Part shown: piece after piece, positions 5,238 to 8,707 of the stretch
How positions within the stretch are numbered: the first letter of the stretch is position 1
Layout: every line of letters starts with the position of its first letter
Assembly: GCA_002385745.1 (NCBI GenBank)
Contig: DGEC01000042.1
Coordinates: forward strand, 1-8,707
From: Firmicutes bacterium UBA3936
Lineage (GTDB): Bacteria > Bacillota > Dethiobacteria > Dethiobacterales > Dethiobacteraceae
Direction: 5' to 3'
Length of the DNA: 8,707 nucleotides
Notes under the pieces: model-generated
Told to the model about the DNA's origin: nothing
Database searches by the model: none
What the model saw: only the letters and a program-made list of their open reading frames with translations
Program-made: the position numbers and the translations under genes

Positions 5238-5716
5238 TAACAGCTGCTCATGCTTGATATTTCCATTAGAACAAGGGAAGCCATTTTATGCACCAGCACT
5301 CTGGTTTTGCCGCTGCCCGGTCCTGCCAGAACTGAAATATACTGACTTTTGTTGTCCTTAATAATGCTTAATTGAGTCGGAGACAGCTCCCCGAATAATT
5401 GTTTAAACTTACCGGGAGTTATATTTCTCCGGATATCCTCCGTTCTGCCCCTAAAATACTTGCGCAGGAAGGAATTATAATTCAGGCGGAAATAATCTTC
5501 AACAAACTGCAGGGCTTCCCGGTAGTTATCCAGGATTTTTCGGACATATTCACCCACGATATGAACCTGCTGTATTTTATTTTCATAAAACCGCTCCAAC
5601 TGCCGGTAATCTTCCTGTTTGTAATTTTTCCTTGTATCCTCCAGTCTTTCTATGACCATAGGATTATAAATAACCAGAAAACCGCCTTCTATTTTGATAG
5701 CTTCAATTTTGCTCAA
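5237..5716 (-). CDS. Fragment 4: start of the UvrD-like SF1 helicase with Walker A
   Basis: This 159-residue frame starts at an internal TTG. Residues 1-105 form a mostly helical linker (KIEAIKIEGGFLVIYNPMVIE, not recognised beyond this family). The UvrD signature begins at LSPTQLSIIK (111-120), with Q115 as the adenine-binding Q motif, and Walker A LAGPGSGKTRVL (130-141). UvrD/Rep enzymes bind ATP here and move 3' to 5' on single strands. The last nine residues (ISSMSSC end) are out of register. Restoring one base near 5257-5263 reads MEDIKHEQLLMLTFSRAAA and joins the next fragment. The lesion is not in a long homopolymer, as only an AAA is present. Confidence 0.82.
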   Translation of the reverse strand: MSKIEAIKIEGGFLVIYNPMVIERLEDTRKNYKQEDYRQLERFYENKIQQVHIVGEYVRKILDNYREALQFVEDYFRLNYNSFLRKYFRGRTEDIRRNITPGKFKQLFGELSPTQLSIIKDNKSQYISVLAGPGSGKTRVLVHKMASLVLMEISSMSSC

Positions 5717-6819
5717 ATAAAAAGTGCATCTTCAATATCAGCAGTCTTAACTTCTATTTTGAAAAGGCTCTGACTTTCCTCGTAAGCCTTTTTTAATTCA
5801 TTTACAGAAAAAACTACCGGCAATTCTTCACCGTCATCTTCTTTTCCCTGCTTTGCTTGTGAATAAAGATACTCAATAATAAACCTTGCCAGTTCCTGCC
5901 GCTTCTGCAATCGCTCTTTTAGTTTCTCTTTTTTTTCAAGACAAATTAACCGGATATGGTTTTTGGAGAACCCCAATTTTTTGTATCTTATTATCTTTTT
6001 GATTGTCCAGTAATTCAGTATCGCACGTATCTTGCTGGGGGTAACGTTTTCACAGCAATTGCTTTCTATGTCTTCATTCCATTCTTTAATATTGTAAGTA
6101 GCCTCTTCTTCTTTTATCACTTCAGCCAAATATTTTTCAATGCTGCTGAAGGATTTAAAAACCTGCAAAGAACGATTGGCCTTTTCTGTCTTTTTTATAT
6201 AAGCGGTAAGGTCTTTACTGTCTGCCAAAATCCCTGCCTGGCGAAGCAGGTTAAGGACTCCGATAACCTTTGCCTTTTCAATGCCTAGCCGGTCTGAAAT
6301 GTAATCCACCCTCGACTCTGCATCATCATCTTGCGCCCAGCTACGGCTCCTGCTGGCTATGAGACTCCTGATTATCCGGATGGCATGTACTTTATTAGTC
6401 TCGTCAAACAGATTTGAGTTATTAATTTTATCTATTGCTTCCTGGGCGTTTCTGCAAAGGATGCTATTGGCAAAAACCCTGGGCATGTTTTGCCCGCGCT
6501 TTATATACCCCGACTTTTCCAGGGCGGCAATGGCTGTCTTTACCCGGGTTTCTATTTCACTGATACTGTCGTCCCAGCCCGCTTTTCTGGCAATTTCCAG
6601 GGCAGACTGGGAAACTGTGGTGCGAAGACGGGTAATATCTTTAATGGCTTTCCAAATTTGCCGGATTTCCCAAAGATTTAATTTAGACTGGTTTAATAAT
6701 ACAAAGTGCTTGTTTAAATCTTCCTCGCAGTACAGGATGTAGCAGTCTGCCGTTATATTCTCATCTCTTCCGGCTCTCCCCGCTTCCTGGACATAGTTCT
6801 CCAGGGAATCGAATTTCAA
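5713..6819 (-). CDS. Fragment 3: RecQ motif VI and winged-helix-like middle region
   Basis: This 368-residue frame opens with DSLENYVQEAGRAGRDE, the RecQ motif VI with its arginine fingers (R15, R18), and so continues fragment 2 directly. The next section does not contain the four-cysteine zinc module found after motif VI in E. coli-type RecQ. It continues with helical segments that look like winged-helix domains (ALEIARKAGWDD, RVKTAIAALEKSGYIKR, VIGVLNLLRQAGIL). Basic and acidic stretches (KKEKLKERLQKRQELARF) may be coiled coil. The end, TADIEDALF, meets YLSKIEAIKIEGG of the next fragment if one T is restored to the T5 run at 5719-5723. The apparent start at 6819 is internal, with no ribosome binding site. 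Confidence 0.8.
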   Translation of the reverse strand: MKFDSLENYVQEAGRAGRDENITADCYILYCEEDLNKHFVLLNQSKLNLWEIRQIWKAIKDITRLRTTVSQSALEIARKAGWDDSISEIETRVKTAIAALEKSGYIKRGQNMPRVFANSILCRNAQEAIDKINNSNLFDETNKVHAIRIIRSLIASRSRSWAQDDDAESRVDYISDRLGIEKAKVIGVLNLLRQAGILADSKDLTAYIKKTEKANRSLQVFKSFSSIEKYLAEVIKEEEATYNIKEWNEDIESNCCENVTPSKIRAILNYWTIKKIIRYKKLGFSKNHIRLICLEKKEKLKERLQKRQELARFIIEYLYSQAKQGKEDDGEELPVVFSVNELKKAYEESQSLFKIEVKTADIEDALFI

Positions 6820-8182
6820 AGTGGATAACCATACCTACATCCTTTTTATCCACACCCATACCAAAAGCAGAAGTAGCCACAATAATAGAAATTTCTCCGG
6901 TAATAAAGGCATCCTGGTTTTCTGTCCTCTCTTTCTTATCCATCTGACCGTGGTATGCTTTTGCCGGAAAGCCGTCCTCACTAAGCCTGCGCGCCAGATC
7001 TTCAGCTAATCTGACCCTCGAAACATATACAATGGTTGGGCATTCCTTGCTTTGAAGCAACTTTCTGAGGGTAATATATTTGTCCTCCTGGCTTGATTTT
7101 TCAATCACCCGGTAGCGCAGATTAGTGCGGGCAATGCTGGAGCTGAAAACTTCCAAGTTTAAATCCAGTTTCTCTTTAAAATAAGCCTGGATATCTGCGA
7201 TTACAGCCTGCTTGGCTGTTGCCGTAAAGCAGGAAACCGGAATACTTTCTGCAAGATTCTTCATTTCCTGCAGTCTTTTAATAAAGTCGCGTATATATAA
7301 ATAATCCACGCGAAAATCATGCCCCCAGGCGGAAAAACAGTGGGCTTCATCAATTACAAAACGAACGATCTTTCTACCCAGCAAAATCTTCTCAATGGTT
7401 CTCGAACGCAGTGATTCGGGAGAAATGTAAAGAATAGAAGCCGACCCGTCCTGAACCCTCTCTATAGCTTTTGCCCGTTCTATAGGATCCAGCAGACCGT
7501 TAATGGTTACAGCCTCTGTTATTCCCCTTTTCTCCAGGTTGTCCACCTGGTCTTTCATTAACGATTGCAGGGGAGAAATAACAACTGTCAGTCCTTTAAC
7601 GTTCTCTCCGCTCATTAGGGCGGGAACCTGAAAAGCAATGGATTTTCCGCCTCCCGTGGGGAAGACGGCCAATAGAGACTTGTTGTCAATAGCTGCCCTA
7701 ACAGCCTTTTCCTGCAGGGGTTCTCCGCCGAATGTTCTGTAAGAATCATAACCAAAATAATATTTTAAAGCACGGCGGGGGTCCTGCGCTTTATCACAAT
7801 ATGGGCAGCCGCTCAGGCAGGGGAAGTTTCGCAAAAGATCCATTATCCGGTCTGTTTCCGGATAATTTTTTAAAACCCAGGGCGGCGTAACGGAATAACG
7901 ATCTTTTACATTGATTACAGCAAGGCAGTAAGCCAGAGGCACAGGATACTTTTTTACCATGCTGATTAAATCTGCATTTCCGCATATTTCTCCTGCAAAA
8001 TGGGCCTTGATGAGCGGTACCGGGTCCTCCGGCGGCAAACTGTAATCAATATACTTAAAAAACCCGCTGAAACCGGGCTTGTCTTTTAACAACAAAAAAA
8101 AGATCTTCTTTAACGAATCTGCCAAACCATAAAAAGCATTGACTTCATCAAAGAAAAGCTCCCTTTGTTTTTGATGCATCAT
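6761..8182 (-). CDS. Fragment 2: RecQ-like SF2 helicase, motifs 0 to V
   Basis: This 473-residue frame holds most of a RecQ helicase core. Motif 0 is FGGEPLQEKAV (151-161). Walker A is FPTGGGKS (174-181). Motif Ia is ISPLQSLMKDQV (202-213). Walker B is DEAH (278-281), followed by the aromatic-rich loop CFSAWGHDFRVDY that couples ATP use to single-strand binding. Motif III is FTATA (319-323), IV TIVYVSRV (383-390) and V IVATSAFGMGVDKKDV (434-449). Upstream is a linker with CLSGCPYC (122-129), a possible metal site. After VIHFEI (residue 457) the register is wrong and the last 16 residues are noise. Motif VI is in the next fragment. The ATG at 8182 is unlikely to be a natural start because it has no ribosome binding site and lies in the continuation of the exonuclease frame. 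Confidence 0.88.
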   Translation of the reverse strand: MMHQKQRELFFDEVNAFYGLADSLKKIFFLLLKDKPGFSGFFKYIDYSLPPEDPVPLIKAHFAGEICGNADLISMVKKYPVPLAYCLAVINVKDRYSVTPPWVLKNYPETDRIMDLLRNFPCLSGCPYCDKAQDPRRALKYYFGYDSYRTFGGEPLQEKAVRAAIDNKSLLAVFPTGGGKSIAFQVPALMSGENVKGLTVVISPLQSLMKDQVDNLEKRGITEAVTINGLLDPIERAKAIERVQDGSASILYISPESLRSRTIEKILLGRKIVRFVIDEAHCFSAWGHDFRVDYLYIRDFIKRLQEMKNLAESIPVSCFTATAKQAVIADIQAYFKEKLDLNLEVFSSSIARTNLRYRVIEKSSQEDKYITLRKLLQSKECPTIVYVSRVRLAEDLARRLSEDGFPAKAYHGQMDKKERTENQDAFITGEISIIVATSAFGMGVDKKDVGMVIHFEIRFPGELCPGSGESRKR

Positions 8183-8516
8183 TAACGGGGTTATTCAGTT
8201 CGCCGGTCTGCAGTTTTTCATCTTTTAACAAGGCATGGTAGGGTTTGCAGGGGAACAGCAAGGCCGAGAAATACAGTGTATCAATGATGTTCCCAGGTGC
8301 TATCTTCGCTTTTTCTATAACATCCCGGATGTATTTTAAGTCATGATTAACAATATTATGCCCGCATAAATAATCTGCACCATTCAGGAATCCGGCAAGT
8401 TTCGCCATGGATTTAGAATGAAAAATACCCTCTGAATTATTAATAATACAGCCAATATCCAGAACACTGCCTGTACCCGGATTTACTTCCAAGTCGATAA
8501 AAGCAATGGGCTTCAT
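8148..8516 (-). CDS. Fragment 1: DEDD-type 3'-5' exonuclease domain
   Basis: These 122 residues form a DnaQ-like exonuclease. Motif Exo I is FIDLE (D8, E10). Exo II is GHNIVNHDLKYI (N54 to D59). DTLYFSALLFP (79-89) is the usual strand after Exo II. The end of the domain has either H94-x4-D99 or NNPVNDA (D113) as Exo III, so the fourth metal ligand is probably present, but the catalytic histidine may be replaced by N109. Two metal ions in such domains hydrolyse 3' ends of DNA. The start is the ATG at 8516 with AAAGGAG about 10 nt upstream and a TATAAT promoter before it. After TSKTK-like residues near 115 the frame runs into the wrong register and stops. Dropping one base near 8165 gives KTK-ELFFDEVNAFYGL and continues into the RecQ part. 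Confidence 0.8.
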   Translation of the reverse strand: MKPIAFIDLEVNPGTGSVLDIGCIINNSEGIFHSKSMAKLAGFLNGADYLCGHNIVNHDLKYIRDVIEKAKIAPGNIIDTLYFSALLFPCKPYHALLKDEKLQTGELNNPVNDASKTKGAFL

Positions 8517-8554
8517 TCTGCCATAGCTCCTTTAAATGGCATGGTATTACAGTA

Positions 8555-8583
8555 ATTATAACCGATTATTTACTTTTTTTCGA
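8555..8583 (-). promoter_or_regulatory. Sigma-A promoter of the fusion helicase gene
   Basis: Minus-strand TCGAAA (8583-8578, 4 of 6 matches) and a perfect TATAAT (8560-8555) are 17 bp apart. The -10 ends 38 bp before the ATG at 8516, with AAAGGAG in between. The promoter overlaps the last codons and stop of the partial gene at the right edge, so the helicase may have its own promoter as well as read-through. Confidence 0.6.
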
Positions 8584-8707
8584 CCTATTTCCTGCAATTC
8601 CCTTTATCCACGCAGAATCGACAAATATATATGCCGGAGTGCTGCCTCTCCCCGTCGGATATTCCGGGGCGGTTGCAGCAGCATAACCTATGGAATTATT
8701 ATCCTGA
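8566..8707 (-). CDS. 3' end of an unidentified gene (partial, runs off right edge)
   Basis: From 8706 leftwards one frame stays open for 46 codons to a TAA at 8568-8566. The other two minus frames hit stops within 20 bases. The C-terminal part, APEYPTGRGSTPAYIFVDSA, followed by WIKGIAGN and a lysine-rich end RSKKSK, looks like real protein, with a mixed composition and no low-complexity bias. The family is not recognised. Only about 50 bp separate it from the helicase ATG, and no terminator lies between, so the two may be co-transcribed. The fragment is short, so the call is moderate. Confidence 0.5.
   Translation of the reverse strand, partial: QDNNSIGYAAATAPEYPTGRGSTPAYIFVDSAWIKGIAGNRSKKSK

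Larger units (their letters stand above)
3761..8516 (-). pseudogene. Exonuclease-RecQ-UvrD fusion helicase gene, broken by six frameshifts
   Basis: Six consecutive minus-strand open frames read as one protein of about 1,585 residues with no lost segment between frames except motif III. The order is DEDD 3'-5' exonuclease, cysteine-containing linker, RecQ-like SF2 helicase, winged-helix-like region, UvrD-like SF1 helicase, and a short C-terminal tail. Length and order match long RecQ-family helicases that I recall from Clostridia and Bacteroidetes (recall, not a search). The register changes near 8160-8175 and 6808-6814 (each one base extra or two missing), and near 5716-5723, 5257-5263, 4778-4784 and 4202-4208 (each one base missing). 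Only the first frame has a proper start and ribosome binding site, AAAGGAG. The later frames start inside conserved motifs. The reaction would be ATP-driven DNA unwinding with 3'-end trimming, in repair or possibly phage defence. Either the gene is freshly decaying or part of the damage is sequencing error. Confidence 0.88.

Noticed and set aside
5399..6742. Plus-strand open frames opposite the helicase fragments
   Set aside because: They lie antisense to recognisable RecQ and UvrD motifs and have Phe/Ile/Leu-rich translations typical of reversed AT-rich coding sequence.
4923..6814. The hexamer TCGAAT occurs at both the motif III gap (4923-4928) and one frameshift (6809-6814)
   Set aside because: Two occurrences of a six-base word in a 4.7-kb gene are expected by chance, and no mechanism is suggested.
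4202..8175. Programmed frameshifting or phase variation as the cause of the split helicase gene
   Set aside because: Six separate shifts in different directions would be needed together, no slippery heptamer with a downstream stem is evident, and several sites are not in repeat tracts.
8570..8583. Homopolymer and AT-rich stretch left of the right-edge gene as a terminator
   Set aside because: No inverted repeat precedes the T-rich run on either strand.

Overview
The window looks like a chromosomal segment of a low-to-mid GC Firmicute, probably of the class Clostridia. The basis is the strong GGAGG-type ribosome binding sites, frequent TTG starts, sigma-A type promoters, U-tailed intrinsic terminators and an ECF sigma/zinc-finger anti-sigma operon. 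I cannot name a genus. All genes but one lie on the minus strand, so they are best read from right to left.

Right part (8707 to 3761): after the 3' end of an unidentified gene at the right edge, one very large gene runs for 4.75 kb. Joined across its frames it encodes about 1,585 residues: an N-terminal DEDD-type 3'-5' exonuclease, a RecQ-like SF2 helicase, a winged-helix-like middle, and a UvrD/Rep-like SF1 helicase. In this sequence the gene is split by six single-register shifts into six consecutive open frames. It also carries an in-frame gap that removes helicase motif III of the UvrD part. Some shifts fall in 5-7 nt homopolymers, so sequencing error is possible for those. The motif III gap cannot be explained that way.

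Middle part (3771 to 2592): the only plus-strand gene, a Cof-type HAD phosphatase, faces the helicase gene across a two-way terminator. It has a hairpin-rich leader. Just upstream of that leader is a strong terminator pointing the other way, with no evident gene to serve.

Left part (2652 to 1): a promoter with a perfect 16-bp palindrome over its -10 leads into an ECF sigma gene that is frameshifted near its start and lacks region 4. Next is a two-gene unit, a 72-residue Cro/C1-type repressor and a four-helix membrane protein. Its near-consensus promoter is overlaid by three copies of a 14-bp repeat spaced exactly 23 bp apart, most likely autoregulatory operators. After a terminator that pairs fully only as minus-strand RNA comes a tightly coupled operon: ECF sigma factor, membrane-anchored zinc-finger anti-sigma factor, and a TM2-like small membrane protein that runs off the left edge.

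The most unusual item is the exonuclease-RecQ-UvrD fusion and its state of decay or mis-sequencing. I see no CRISPR array, tRNA, rRNA, insertion sequence or attachment site.
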